A program made the translations under genes and the position numbers. This document shows positions 49,251 to 59,937 of a DNA stretch of 64,000 nucleotides, one piece after another; the stretch's first letter is position 1; each line of letters opens with the position of its first letter. The stretch covers positions 3,275,843 to 3,339,842 of the forward strand of contig VZQC01005070.1 of assembly GCA_009823505.1 (NCBI GenBank), written 5' to 3'. This DNA is from Rhizomys pruinosus (taxonomy: Eukaryota; Chordata; Mammalia; Rodentia; Spalacidae). The notes beneath the pieces were generated by a model, which worked only from the letters and a program-made list of their open reading frames with translations, was not told the origin of the DNA and ran no database searches.

Positions 49251-49375
49251 GTTTATGCTTTAATTTCCAACATCTCTTTCCCTGTCTCAAAATCTAATCT
49301 AATTAGGGTTAGGGTTAGGGTTAGGGTTTATGCTTTAATTTTCAACATCTCTTTCTCTGTCTCAAAATCTAATCT
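49251..49375 (+). repeat. Interstitial telomeric repeat inside a 50-bp direct duplication
   Basis: 49303-49326 is four perfect TTAGGG units, preceded by AA. The 50 bases to the left (49251-49300) and the 50 bases starting at 49326 (49326-49375) are direct copies that differ at two positions, both C to T. So the telomeric tract was added at a break whose staggered ends were filled in, or by an equivalent duplication event. The copies are unique sequence, not part of a repeat family I recognise. Confidence 0.95.
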
Positions 49376-49408
49376 GCCATCTCTTTCAATAGAAGTACAA
49401 TAGTTTCA

Positions 49409-49782
49409 GCAATAACAACAACTACAACAACAATAACAAAAAGACTGGGCTAAAGAACTGACTGAAACAGTGAACTTCTGCTAGAAACAGTAAAGTTCTG
49501 CATCTAGAATTCTTAGAGAGACTGAAAAGAAGATGAAAAACATGTTTGGCAGAATGCGTGAGCTCTGGTGGGGTGGGGAGGTAAGGATGGGGAAATGGGT
49601 CTCGATTTGATTTGAAGTTTTGTATGAAATGCACAAAGCTTCAATAAAAATTGGCTTTGAAAAAAAAAGAAAAAGTTCTGGAACACCAAGTGAAAAACAA
49701 ATTAACCTTTGAATTGATGATCTTAGGTATTTGGCCTCAGGAATCAAATAAAGCTAATATGGCTTTTCTAAATAATAAAAAA
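49409..49782 (+). mobile_element. LINE-1 3' UTR with 3' transduction
   Basis: 49409 to about 49660 is sense distal L1 3' UTR (AGAACTGACTGAAACAGTGA, a G-rich tract near 49,569, CAATAAAAATTGGC, then an A run to about 49,676). About 95 bp of non-L1 sequence follow, with an AATAAA signal at 49747-49752, then a second A-rich end at about 49,771-49,782. A perfect 18-bp TSD, AGAAGTACAATAGTTTCA, at 49391-49408 and 49783-49800 encloses everything. The extra segment therefore came in with the L1. Confidence 0.93.
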
Positions 49783-49800
49783 AGAAGTACAATAGTTTCA

Positions 49801-50906
49801 CACAGCAATGTTTTACCATTCACTATTATTTCTCTCATGTGAACAAATTCCCATGAAAGCAATTGATTCAAACATTCTTTTAAAACTAGAATTTTTAAAT
49901 ATGCATATATACTTCTATATGAATATCAAAAAGTTTTTATTTTGTGAACATCGCCAAGTTTTACTTATCAGCAATTTGATAAAGTGGTATCAGTATGTAA
50001 ATCACTAGCTTCGCTATTGTGATTAACTGAGACATTTTGTTATGTCATGTCATGACTTTCTTGATAAAGGCAGTAGCAAGTATTTACCCTTTGATGTCCA
50101 CTCCCTGACTTGCCATTAATATGTGGTAAGAACCAACACTGTGGGAGACAAGAACTACTTAGATAATATTGCTCTGGTTCTAAATTCCAAGCATTTAATA
50201 CGTTTATCACTCTGAAGAACTGGTGTTTAGGCTGGTCTCTATTTTCCCAGCCCACCTCCCTCCTCTACCATTGAGTTCTTTCACACCAACCACTGACTAA
50301 TGCTTTCACTGTGATTAGTAAGTATTACACACAGGATAGGTGTCTACATGGAGCCTGCCTTCTGGTGTGGGACAGCAGCAAACACGTTAATCCATTTACA
50401 AACAATTGGTTCTCGCAACCAAACTAGGCTGTGAAAAAGCAGCATGGTATCATCAAACCTAGGGGGAGCTATGGATGCTTTGTTGCATTATCACAGTTGA
50501 ATTTAGCTGTGGAGAAATCATTCAGAATACTATAGAGGAAGAACTGCTTTTTGCAAAAGAAAGCAACTATAAAAGTTCTAAGAGAAGATGAACTTCATGG
50601 AGCAGAAGAACGAGAAAGGGGCTAGTTGAGATGGGAACAGAGAGAAGCTGTAGGACAACCAGGACTTTTCTAGGAAACTTTATCAGCTCCACTTTGTTCC
50701 TTAATCCAGAACCATCACTTTAGTAAGTATGTTTCTTTCCAAACTCTTAAGCACTGCCATTTTTGATTTTCAGAATTAATTAGATCAAAAAGCTACTAAG
50801 GTATGTGAAGTAGGAACAATGAGAATTAATAATCCATTGCATGCAATTTGCCTCAGAGTACATATTACTCTTTAAAAAACAATTCATACACTTGCCCTGA
50901 CGGTAT
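49801..50906. other. Nothing recognised
   Basis: About 1.1 kb without recognised repeats or coding frames. Confidence 0.5.
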
Positions 50907-50922
50907 AAATGGCATATTCATA

Positions 50923-51082
50923 GCCGGGCGTGGTGACGCATGCCTTTAATCCTAGCACTTGGGAGGCAGAGGCAGGTGGATCTTTGTGAGTTCAAAGCCA
51001 GCCTGGTCTACAAAGTGAGTTCCAGGACAGCTGGGGCTACAGGGAAACCCTGTCTCAAAAAGACCAAAAAAAAAAAAAAAAA
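50923..51082 (+). mobile_element. B1 SINE (young)
   Basis: Near-consensus with a pure A-tail of about 20. Perfect 15-bp TSD AAATGGCATATTCAT at 50907-50921 and 51083-51097. Confidence 0.96.
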
Positions 51083-51097
51083 AAATGGCATATTCAT

Positions 51098-53631
51098 GAG
51101 GAAGAAGTCAGACCAAAGCCAACAACTTCCTTGGTTTAGAGAATAAGCATCCTGCAGAAAGGAACCAAATGGTGACAGTGATAGTCTCAATTTGATTAAG
51201 AACAGGAATGGATATATGTGAGATAATCAGGAATAAAGCCATTGGTGTGATGTCTAAAATAGTGGCCCTTTTCTAAAATCATTGGCCACTAGAGAGTTTG
51301 AGTCAATAATATTCAAATAGGCCCATGGCCCTGGTTTGTTCTTGCCTGGCATCTGATTTTGTCATGAGAAACTGGAATTGGGGATTTGAAGATGCACATT
51401 CATGATGAGCTTTTGATACTGGTGAATAATAGCAACAAAACCCCCAAACAAATGAATAATAAACCCAAACATCTTGCAGGTCTAACAAAAACACAACCTT
51501 ACAACCTCATAGGTTCTGATTTACAAGGTTGGACTTATCCCTGATATTCAGCGGAGTATCAAGTTTATCTTATCGCATGCTAATGTCTATGAGCAGTTGT
51601 GGAAGCTGTATAATTTCTTTCCTATAAGACATCAGTTTAAGCCTGGTCATAAAATTTCATAAAAGCTCTATGTGTAGGGGTATACCCATCATAGGCATTA
51701 TGCAGTCTCTAAAAAGTTCAAATTCTTCTTAACATTTTAGTAAGTTCATATCAAATCTAGTAAGAGTGCAACAGCACTTAGTTTTAAGATAGAGACAAAG
51801 ATTCCTAGAGAAGTCTTATTTTTAGTATTCAAAACTCTCGGTGACATTATTTGAATGAATAGTTTGTACTATGTATTGATATTTATTAATCTAACTACAC
51901 TAGCGTGGATGACAGCAGTACATTGCTTTCTATATATTTAATTCAACAAACCATCTTAGTTGAAACTGGGGGGGAAAAGCAAATCAAAAGAAAAACAGCA
52001 TTTGAACCACATTAATTTCCATTTTTGATCAATAACTAGCCCCTGATTGTCTCTTACATTAACTCTCCAGAGAGTGATTGCCCTGGGTGTAATTGAAAGT
52101 TGCTAGGAGGCCAATACACCTGCCCCGGGTTGGATTCCTTCTGTTTGCCTGGGGGGCAGCCCTAGTCTGGCTAACGTCCACCAGCTGCATGGGCTGGAGA
52201 ACTCTACTGAAGGATCAGAAAATGTGATAGCCCAAGACAGCAGTAAACAGGTCATGGAGAAAAATCCGTTACAGCAGTGTCAGGCATCATCGTCACCCCA
52301 TTATTCTCGCTCACTAGTCAAGAACCTCTGGATATTTTTCTGTCACATAAGGCCTTGTCTGGTCACCATGATGTAATGACCAGCCAGTTATATACAGTGT
52401 GAGATGTGGACAGATGTGTCTCTAGGCATGAAAATCTGGATTCTTTTAAAATTATTTTTCTTGCAAGTGGTTATTTTAATAGATTTGATTTAGGTTTGAT
52501 TTACACCTGGCCATTCTCCAAGAATCCAGAAATTAAACATAGCAATTTGTTACAGTAGTATTCCTGCAGAGCCCTTCAAAAGCCACAAATTATTTATTTT
52601 AAGTTATACTTAAAGGTGTATGTATTGCATTTTTAAGTCTCATCTTTGGCACACAAACTGTTTTAAGCAGTTTTTACTCTGTTCAGTAGCACAAGCAATT
52701 TGCCTCCGTATGTTGTTTTCCTCCCCTGTCCTAGCCCATCCCTCTTGCTGGTGTTTACCATTTGAGTAATCACATCTGAATTGGGTTTGTGATAGTTATA
52801 TCTGAAAAAAGAAAAGATGACAAGCAGAAAGTATTCCTTTTCCTCCCCTCCAAACCCACTGAGAATTTCCACTATTTCTGTGTATCTGAAAAAAAAAAAC
52901 CACAATCACAATGCAATTTCAAAATAGTTTCATTTGTTCTTTAAATTCACATCGATTTTATGAAATCATTCTTAATTTCTAACCAGATGTTTAAAATACT
53001 CTTTTAAGTAGTGTTTTCAATTTCTATTCTTTCCTTGTTTTGTAGGCTGTCATGTTTTAAGAGTCTGCTATAATGTACACATAGATTATATATGTAGTGC
53101 AGCTTTTTTTTTTTTTAAGTGTTCTGGGCTGTGTTTAGTTTCAAAAAGGGACTGAGATAATCACACATTGGTGGCATAAACTAACAACAGCATATTGTTT
53201 GAAAGCAAGAAAGGCCATAAGTTAGATCTCAAGGTCGGGCAAGAGCAGTCTTCTGCTGAAGCTCTTGGCCAGGAATCTTCATGACATTATCATTCAACTT
53301 CTTTAGGCTCTAGATATTTTTTGTTTTGCAAATATCTTCACATGACAGTCTCCTTTCTGTCTCCATGTTTCAAATCCATCTCTCCCTTTCTACTACAAGG
53401 CAAACCAGTCATTGAATTTATGTTTCCCCTTAAATTCAGCATGATCCTATTTTGAGACCCTTATGTTAACTACATGAGCAAAGATCCCAATTCTAAACAG
53501 TATCCTGTTTTAGATTCCTGGTAGGTATATTTTCAGAATGGTACAATCAAGCCATGACAGGCAAGTTTAACTCTCTTAGGGTTCCATACTTACCTTGTTT
53601 CTCTTGAATATTTTTCTTCCTCTTAAAATAT
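51098..53631. other. 2.5-kb interval without transposons
   Basis: No SINE or L1. The part at about 52,040-52,620 has higher complexity and some GC-rich motifs, then an AT-rich stretch with ATTTTAATAGATTTGATTTA. It could be a conserved non-coding element, but I cannot test that here. Confidence 0.5.
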
Positions 53632-53787
53632 GCTGGGTGTGGTGGCGAATGCCTTTAATCCTGGCACTCAGATGGCAGAGGCAGGCAGATCTTTGTGAGT
53701 TCAAGGCCAGCCTGGTCTACAGAGTGAGTTCCAGGCCAGCTGGGGCTACAGGGAGACCCTGTCTGGAAAAGACCAAAAAAAAAAAAA
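53632..53787 (+). mobile_element. B1 SINE
   Basis: GCTGGGTGTGGTGGCGAATG to CTGTCTGGAAAAGACC and A-tail. A few substitutions (GCACTCAGATGGCAGAGG). Confidence 0.93.
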
Positions 53788-53886
53788 TTTCATTTTATAG
53801 TGTTTACATAATCAGATCAGAAAGCAAAGGTGTCAAACATTTTCCTAACAACCTCAACTGCATTTAGGCAAAAGTACAGGACTAGG

Positions 53887-54142
53887 GACTGGAGAGATGG
53901 CTCGGTGGTTAAGACACTAACTGCTCTTGCAGAGGACCTGAGTTCAATTCCCAACACCCACATGGCGGCTAAGAACTGTCTTTAAGCCAGGCGTTGTGGT
54001 GTACGCTTTTTATCCTAAGACTTGGGAGGCAGAGGCAGGCAGTTCTCTGTGAGTTCAAGGCCAGCCTGGTCTATGGAGTGAGTTCCAGGCCAGCTGGGAC
54101 GATAGGGAGACCCTGTCTCAAAAAAAAAAAAAAAAAAAAGAA
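53887..54142 (+). mobile_element. Fused SINE: B3-like head plus B1
   Basis: 53887 to about 53985 is a B3-like 5' half, from GGGACTGGAGAGATGGCTCG to GGCTAAGAACTGTCTTTAA. At about 53986 it joins a complete B1 (GCCAGGCGTTGTGGTGTACG to CTGTCTCA and a pure A-tail). The 3' half of the B3-like element is absent to the right. The left flank AAAAGTACAGGACTA (53872-53886) and the right flank AAAGGGACAAGACTA (54143-54157) match at 12 of 15 positions. This suggests that the fused unit inserted as one piece. Confidence 0.88.
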
Positions 54143-54273
54143 AAAGGGACAAGACTACATAATTTTGAAGTTATAGCTTATTGTGCTGTTTATAACTCTA
54201 TTCAATGGTTACATTTTACAGATGATATTTAAAATTTACATCTAGAAGTATTAGGATAGTTTAATTTACTTTT

Positions 54274-54512
54274 TTAAATTTTTATGTATTAATTTATGTG
54301 TATGAATGTACTGTCTGCATGTAGGTTTGTGCACCCGTGTCATGCAATCCCGCGGAGGTCAGAAGAGGGTGTCAGATTCCCCTGGAACTGGAGTTCTCCT
54401 GGAATTGGAGTTACAGACGGCTCTCAGCCACCACGTGGGTGCTGGGGATCGAACCCGGGTCCTCTACAAGAGCAGTCGGTGCTCTTAACCGCTAGGCTAT
54501 CTCTCCAGCCCC
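54274..54512 (-). mobile_element. B3-like SINE, duplicated subfamily
   Basis: Antisense full-length copy with modules at 54379-54395 and 54396-54412, B box complement GGGGATCGAACCC. TSD TAATTTACTTTT at 54262-54273 and 54513-54524. Confidence 0.95.
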
Positions 54513-54524
54513 TAATTTACTTTT

Positions 54525-55366
54525 AAATTGTATCTTCTAACATAAATATCAAGCTTTGAGAGAGCATTTGATGATTCTATAAAGACTAAAGAACATTAGA
54601 CAAGGAATAAAATTCACATATTTGTCTATGTTCCATCTTCGATTGTGCTTTTTTTTGTTTGTTTATAGATTTATCTGTGACAAACTAGCCTCACATTTAT
54701 GATTGGAAAATAAATGTTCTTTAAAACCTGAGGTATCTGAGGTAATCAGTTCTAACACTCTTTAATTTATAGACTGGGAGTGATTTTCAATTTTTGACTA
54801 TCATCTGTCTACACTGATTTAATGAGATAAGGTGACAATTAGCCTAAATTTGCATCACATCTACTGTGACCCTGATCATTTGCTTATTCATTCCCTCAGT
54901 GCTTACAAGGTCACTGTACTCTGCCACATAAAAGGGAACACAAGTAAGTCTTGTCACCTATCTTCAAGTATCTTGCTATAGATTGTAGAAGACAGTAAAG
55001 ACAAGGTCAGAAATTGAATGGCAGTATGATAAGTGATAGAGTAGAGGTACATGTAAATGAACAGGGAGGAATAAGGGAGGACACATAGTCCAAGGGAATC
55101 AGAGTAACTGAGTTGATGGAGTGCTAGACCCAGGGAATCTATTAGACAAAAGAGAGAACATCAGTCCCAACATGGAAAGAACAAATGTAAATATGTAAAA
55201 CTCTCAAGTTTTGAAAGTAGTTAGGAAAGTGTGGAGATGTAATGAGGTGAGTTATGGGATACAACATGTGTATACACTTCACTTGGAACTTCCCAGAGAA
55301 CTGGAAAAAAAAACTAAAAAAAAAAAAGTGGACTCTATTACCTGCAGTTAAAAAAAAAGATATCTT
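54525..55366. other. Nothing recognised
   Basis: About 0.8 kb of unassigned sequence. A-rich near 55,305-55,360. Confidence 0.5.
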
Positions 55367-55582
55367 GGGGTAAGAGAAATGGCTCAGCAACTAAGAACAC
55401 TGTTGTTATTCCAGAGGTCCTGGGTTCAATTCCTGGCACTCACAGGGCAGCCAACAACAATCTACAACTCCAGTTCCAGGGAATCTGATGCCCTCTGCTG
55501 GCCGCCATAGGCACTTCACACATGTGTTGCACTTACATATATGCAGCCAAAACATTCATACACATAATCAAAAATAATAAAA
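55367..55582 (+). mobile_element. Old B3-like SINE
   Basis: GGGGTAAGAGAAATGGCTCA head, GGGTTCAATTCCTGGC B box, CTCCAGTTCCAGGGAATCTG and CATTCATACACATAATCAAA end. Single module. Confidence 0.88.
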
Positions 55583-55904
55583 AGAAAGAAATTTGGGACA
55601 AGAAGAAAGTGAATGGATGGGAATACTCTTAACCAGGCCATAAATGAAATGGCTAAAATAAGCCACTATAAAAGAGATAATGTCAACTGATTAGAGTAGC
55701 TGCAGGGTTATGCAAGGGGGGTATATGGATTGGAATAATACTTATATGGCTGTATTTGTTATAAAATATTTACCACAGCTTTATATGTTATAAACGTTGT
55801 GGAACAGGAAAAAGTAGCATTTGAGTTCCTAACTGTGGTTTGAACAAGTTTTATGATGGTTGTGCCCTTTACAGAGATGGAAACAGAACTGACCAGTTTT
55901 TATG

Positions 55905-55962
55905 GGGAGATCCTCTGGAAGAACAGTCAGGGCTCTTAACCACTGAGCAATCTCTCCAGATC
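55905..55962 (-). mobile_element. SINE 5' head fragment
   Basis: Antisense 5' end of a B2/B3 element only: CTCTTAACCACTGAGCAATC then TCTCCAG. The rest is missing. Confidence 0.7.
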
Positions 55963-57132
55963 CAAAGAGTAATATTTTAGTTAAATATTTAAAGTATTAG
56001 AAAATATCCAGTATTTCCACATTAATTGAAAGCTGAGTTAAGGAAAGACTGTAGAGTTAAAGTTTGCAATGGGACAGGCATTCCTTCCCAGGTATCAGAT
56101 GACATTTCCTACCAATAGTGATGGGAATGTGATTTTCAAGAGAAACCAGGCCAATATCACAACATACTTCAAAAACATGGCATTTTGAATAGTGTGGTGT
56201 GTCCTTCCCATGTTGAATAGCATCATTTCTACAGCTTGAAACCCCAGAATAGCCTGTGAGTGTCAGTTTGGCACTGGGATATGTACATGATCTTCTGCTT
56301 CCTAGCATAAAGATATACACACACACAGAGACAAGATTTTCTTCCTTTTGCAAATAGCAATGTTTTATGGCAGATTGCCAAAACTCACAGAAGCATGTTA
56401 TCACGCTGTCAGAAGGCATTGTACCACTGAGGAAAGAGAGCAAGCTTAGGTATTGTATAGAGTAATTGTGGTGTAGGTATTCCAATTGATAAAAGAGCAG
56501 AAATTTTGGCATTACATCAATAAGCAGTATAATTAAGGTAATAGGTAGCATGCCATCTAATCAAGTTACTTACTGTAATACCAATGTGGGTTAAATGACT
56601 TCAACATCCTCAGAATACTAATTACTATCACGTTCAGAATTTTGTAATGTGCGATATGTTTAACAATCTAACATAGCCAGGTAATTACTATTGTGCTAAT
56701 AAATAAAAATACTTATTATTCAAGAAACATACCACTGGGAGTTTTCAGGGATCACTTTGAAAGTTTTCCTAGTTGTGAGGAACCAGTTTGATCATGGATC
56801 ATTGATTGCCTCCTTTTAAAGCTGCTTCAAGGTGAACATAGTATCCCTTGCTGCTAATCTGGTTAATAGAAGTCTGTACCACAAATATAAATGCAATTGG
56901 GAAAAAAAACCAAGGTTTTTATATGTGCGGCAGCATTTTAAGACATTTTTTCCATGTCGTTGTCTTTGTTCCAGGCCTTGGTGGTTGAAATATTACCTCA
57001 AAGACTGTTTTCCTCCCAATTTAATGATAGGTGATTTCCGCTTATATAAAGCTCCTGAATCCCTAAAAAGTGAGACTCAAGCTATTAGTGCTCAAACCAC
57101 GATTCTTTCTAATTTAGCCTCCTGAGTTGCTT
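55963..57132. other. Unassigned sequence
   Basis: No recognised repeat. A TATATAAAGC motif at about 57,043 could be a chance TATA-like sequence. The two longest frames, 56,057-56,551 (-) and 56,832-57,125 (+), match nothing I know. Confidence 0.45.
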
Positions 57133-57444
57133 TCATGCCTCCTTTCTTCGTGTACTTTTGACCGCTGACAATTCAACAATCTCTAGATGACAAGGGTTGC
57201 CCTCCCTCCGGGCTGCCCTCCCTCCCCGTCCTTCCACTTCCATTTGGAATAGCTCCCATCGTCCTCTATCTTTATTAAATCTCTCCTCACAATTACCAAT
57301 GTCTTCTATAAGAAGATAGACCTCTTCTGTCCATCTTTCTGCTTTGGTTTCTGAGCCCTCATCTGGCCCATACTTAGGAAACCCACGCCAACTATACCAG
57401 CTGTTTGTAGCACACACCTTAAAATGATTGCAATTGTCATACAT
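57133..57444 (-). other. Unrecognised 103-codon open frame
   Basis: The minus-strand frame has coding-like composition, rich in E, R, K, G and W, in contrast to the F/I/L-rich chance frames elsewhere. Its DNA is GC-richer than the neighbours and includes a CCCTCCCTCC repeat near 57,200-57,230. I see no splice context, domain or family match. It could be an exon, a decayed retrogene or an LTR-element remnant; the MLT1-like LTR lies about 115 bp downstream on the plus-strand map. Confidence 0.25.
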
Positions 57445-57559
57445 TATACAGAGTCAAAGCAGTTCTGAGATGATCAGGGTGCTGTTTTAACCACACCCAA
57501 CTTACTAGGGCCAATTTCTATGTCTGCCATGGTTACCAAAACAACAACAAAAGCAAAAA

Positions 57560-57905
57560 ACACTGATTGGGTAGGTAGTTTAAAGACTGTGAAAAGATTT
57601 TCTCACAGTCTAGAAGCTGGGAATTAGAGGATTAAGGGGCTAACATCCGAAGTTCCTAGTGAGGGCTTGCTTCCTCCCTGGGTGTCAGAAGGCAAACTTC
57701 TACATCATACTTATCCTTTCTTTGTATGTATTTGAGGAGAGGGAAGAGATTTCCCTTGTGCCTCTCCCTGAAAGGGCAATAACTCACAACCATTGTTACA
57801 CCTGCATGTCATAATTAGTTTTCAGATGACTTATTGCCAAACATCTGCATATTGAGTTTTGGGGTTTCAACATATGAAATTTAGGAGAAAGAACACAACT
57901 TGTTT
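57560..57905 (-). mobile_element. MLT1-like LTR (ERVL-MaLR), degraded
   Basis: Antisense landmarks of the MLT1 LTR in order: ATTTTCTCACAGTCTAGAAG, GTTCCTAGTGAGGGCTTGCT, CTTCCTCCCTGGGTGTCAGA, and GGGTTTCAACATATGAAATT with GAACACAACTTG at the right end. It is an ancient non-coding LTR, heavily diverged. No internal retroviral sequence is seen beside it. Confidence 0.72.
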
Positions 57906-58611
57906 TACAGGCACTACAGAAACAAAGACATGCAGAAAGACAGGATAAATAGATAGTATCTAATTATAAGTTGTCTAGAAGAGCTGCACTCTAAAGGTAT
58001 GACTCAATGGATAATGAATCAGTGCAGAATGGTATTCCATGCAATAGTACGAAAAGAAAGTGTAATCAAAGGATTCTACTAGTAACAGGGAAAAATATTT
58101 AGGTAAAACTGGAAAAACACAGACAAAGGATATTAAATAATCATGATATAGTCAAGAACATATGAAAATATCTATTGAATATCTATTCACATATGGTTCT
58201 ACTTAAACATCTGAAGTCCTAAATATATATAGAAAACTTTTGCAGACTTGACAGAAAAACAGTGAAAAAAACAGAGATCTAGACTAATACTACCTGTCAG
58301 TTATATAAAATTACAACAACCCAAAACAGCAAAACATTTTCCTTCAATACACTTATCATAATATCCAGATTACTCAGTCTATTAAGCTATACAATGATCT
58401 TTAGTGAATACAGAGTGAGAGCATATCAATTATCTTTTCCAATCAAAATGAAATAAAACCATGAATTGACAAATAATAATAAAAATAAGTGTAGACTAAA
58501 GAAGACACTTTTTTTCAGGCTGCTCATATCAATGAGAACTTTATTCGTGTTAAATTTTCTGATTAGTTTTACTAACATGTGACACTGGCACTCATTTCTA
58601 TTATGCCATTT
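57906..58611. other. Nothing recognised
   Basis: AT-rich unassigned sequence. A 113-codon minus frame at 58,426-58,767 overlaps L1 and is not credible. Confidence 0.5.
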
Positions 58612-58721
58612 TTTTTTGTCTTTAAAATATTCGTTCTTTGAGAATCTTACACAGTGCATTTTGATTACATTTACCCTCCCCTCAAATTCTCCCAGACCTA
58701 AACCCAAGTTTGTGTCCTTAT
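58612..58721 (-). mobile_element. Old LINE-1 3' UTR fragment
   Basis: TTTTGATTACATTTACCCTC and CAAATTCTCCCAGACC resemble the antisense 3' end of an older (Lx-type) L1. It may be the insertion target of the younger L1 that follows. Confidence 0.5.
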
Positions 58722-58988
58722 TTTTATATATATTTTTTATTGAAGTTTTGTGCATTTCATATATCATTTCTCAGTCCAATCTAGACTCATCTACCCTTTC
58801 ATGCCTCCCACCCCTGAGTTCATGCACTCTGTCATACCTGCTCTGTAACTTTTTCTGAGTCTTTTTAAAGTTTTTTCAAAGTAGTAGAGAATTATTGACC
58901 TTGGGAGAACTTTACTGTTTCAGTTGATTCCCTGTCCCAGTTCCTCTGCTGTTGCTGTTCCTGCTAATCTGTATTGCTTCAACATATG

Positions 58989-59034
<46 letters not shown>

Positions 59035-59275
59035 TACCAAAATTATGTCATCTGAAAACAAACTGTATGTCATTTCTATATCATATTTCAGGATTCATAT
59101 TTTTCCTTTTTAAATTTATACTCCTCTAAAATATGCCTACATACGCTCCACCCATATACCAAGATTACAAAGTCTGAAAACAAGTGGTGGGTTAATTTTA
59201 TAATTGACAAAGGGGCCAAGAAGACTCAATGGAGTAAAGAAGACACTCTTAAACTGTGGTCAGAGAAGAGTGCAA
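58722..59275 (-). mobile_element. LINE-1, twin-primed (5'-inverted)
   Basis: 58722 to about 59200 is antisense 3' UTR from its T-rich tail. It contains a (CA)n expansion at 58,992-59,031. At about 59,203 the strand flips to sense ORF2: GACAAAGGGGCCAAGAAGAC then CAATGGAG. This is the reverse complement of the segment at about 43,895-43,925 in copy B. ORF2 similarity fades after about 59,245, so the right edge is uncertain and I found no TSD. Confidence 0.8.
58992..59031. repeat. (CA)n microsatellite
   Basis: A pure CA run of about 20 units inside the L1 3' UTR. Confidence 0.95.
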
Positions 59276-59901
59276 ATGAATTTAGAAAATATCTTCAGAC
59301 AAAAGAAATCAATAGTTGGAATGAAAAAAATCTATGGATGTAGGAAAAGCAGTACCCACAAGAAAATTTATGTAGTTTATGTTAAAAATAAATGAAGGCA
59401 AGTTTGGTGGCACACTAGTACAATGCCAATATGTGGAAGTGAAAGGAGAATCACAAATGTTCAGGTAAATGGAAGGAACTGTAGAAAATTGGATTGAGGT
59501 ATCATAAGAACAGAAAAGGATATCCTGGGTCTTTTCTTACATGTGGATACTAGTTTTAGATCTTTAATTTTGAGTATTCAAATCAGAGTTCCTGTAGAAG
59601 CCAGGAAATTAGAAAGAAGACACTGTTTATGGAATGCCTTTAATCAAGGGAGAGCATAGAACACAGGAAATATGAAAGTAGAGAGCAAGAACAGTCTAGG
59701 TGGAAAGGTTTAAATAGGCAGGAAGTGCATTGGTAGGAAAATGAAAGTGGTTAGCTAAAACAAAAGGAGGTATGAAAAAGTTGTATGGAAACCTATTGTC
59801 CTGTACCAAAATAAGAAATATAACTATACAGAAAAGATTTTAAAGGGAGATAGACATCTGCATGGCTAGAAAAGCTTTTCCTAGAAGCTGTGGATTATTG
59901 A
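59276..59901. other. Nothing recognised
   Basis: A B1-like phrase near 59,396-59,430 is too weak to call. The rest is unassigned. Confidence 0.45.
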
Positions 59902-59937
59902 ACAAAAACTCCACTGCTAGGGGTTGGATGCCACCTA

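Noticed and set aside
49301..49328. Chromosome end or fusion point
   Set aside because: Only four telomeric units, in a single orientation, flanked by a local duplication; there is no head-to-head array.
56057..56551. 164-codon minus-strand frame, the longest in the window
   Set aside because: No domain or family resemblance and no splice or promoter context that I can see; kept only as a note in the unassigned stretch.
57036..57060. TATA-box promoter
   Set aside because: An isolated TATATAAAGC motif in AT-rich DNA without initiator, CpG island or downstream gene.
59394..59475. B1-like element
   Set aside because: Only a short phrase (GTTTGGTGGCACAC) resembles B1; the remainder does not align.
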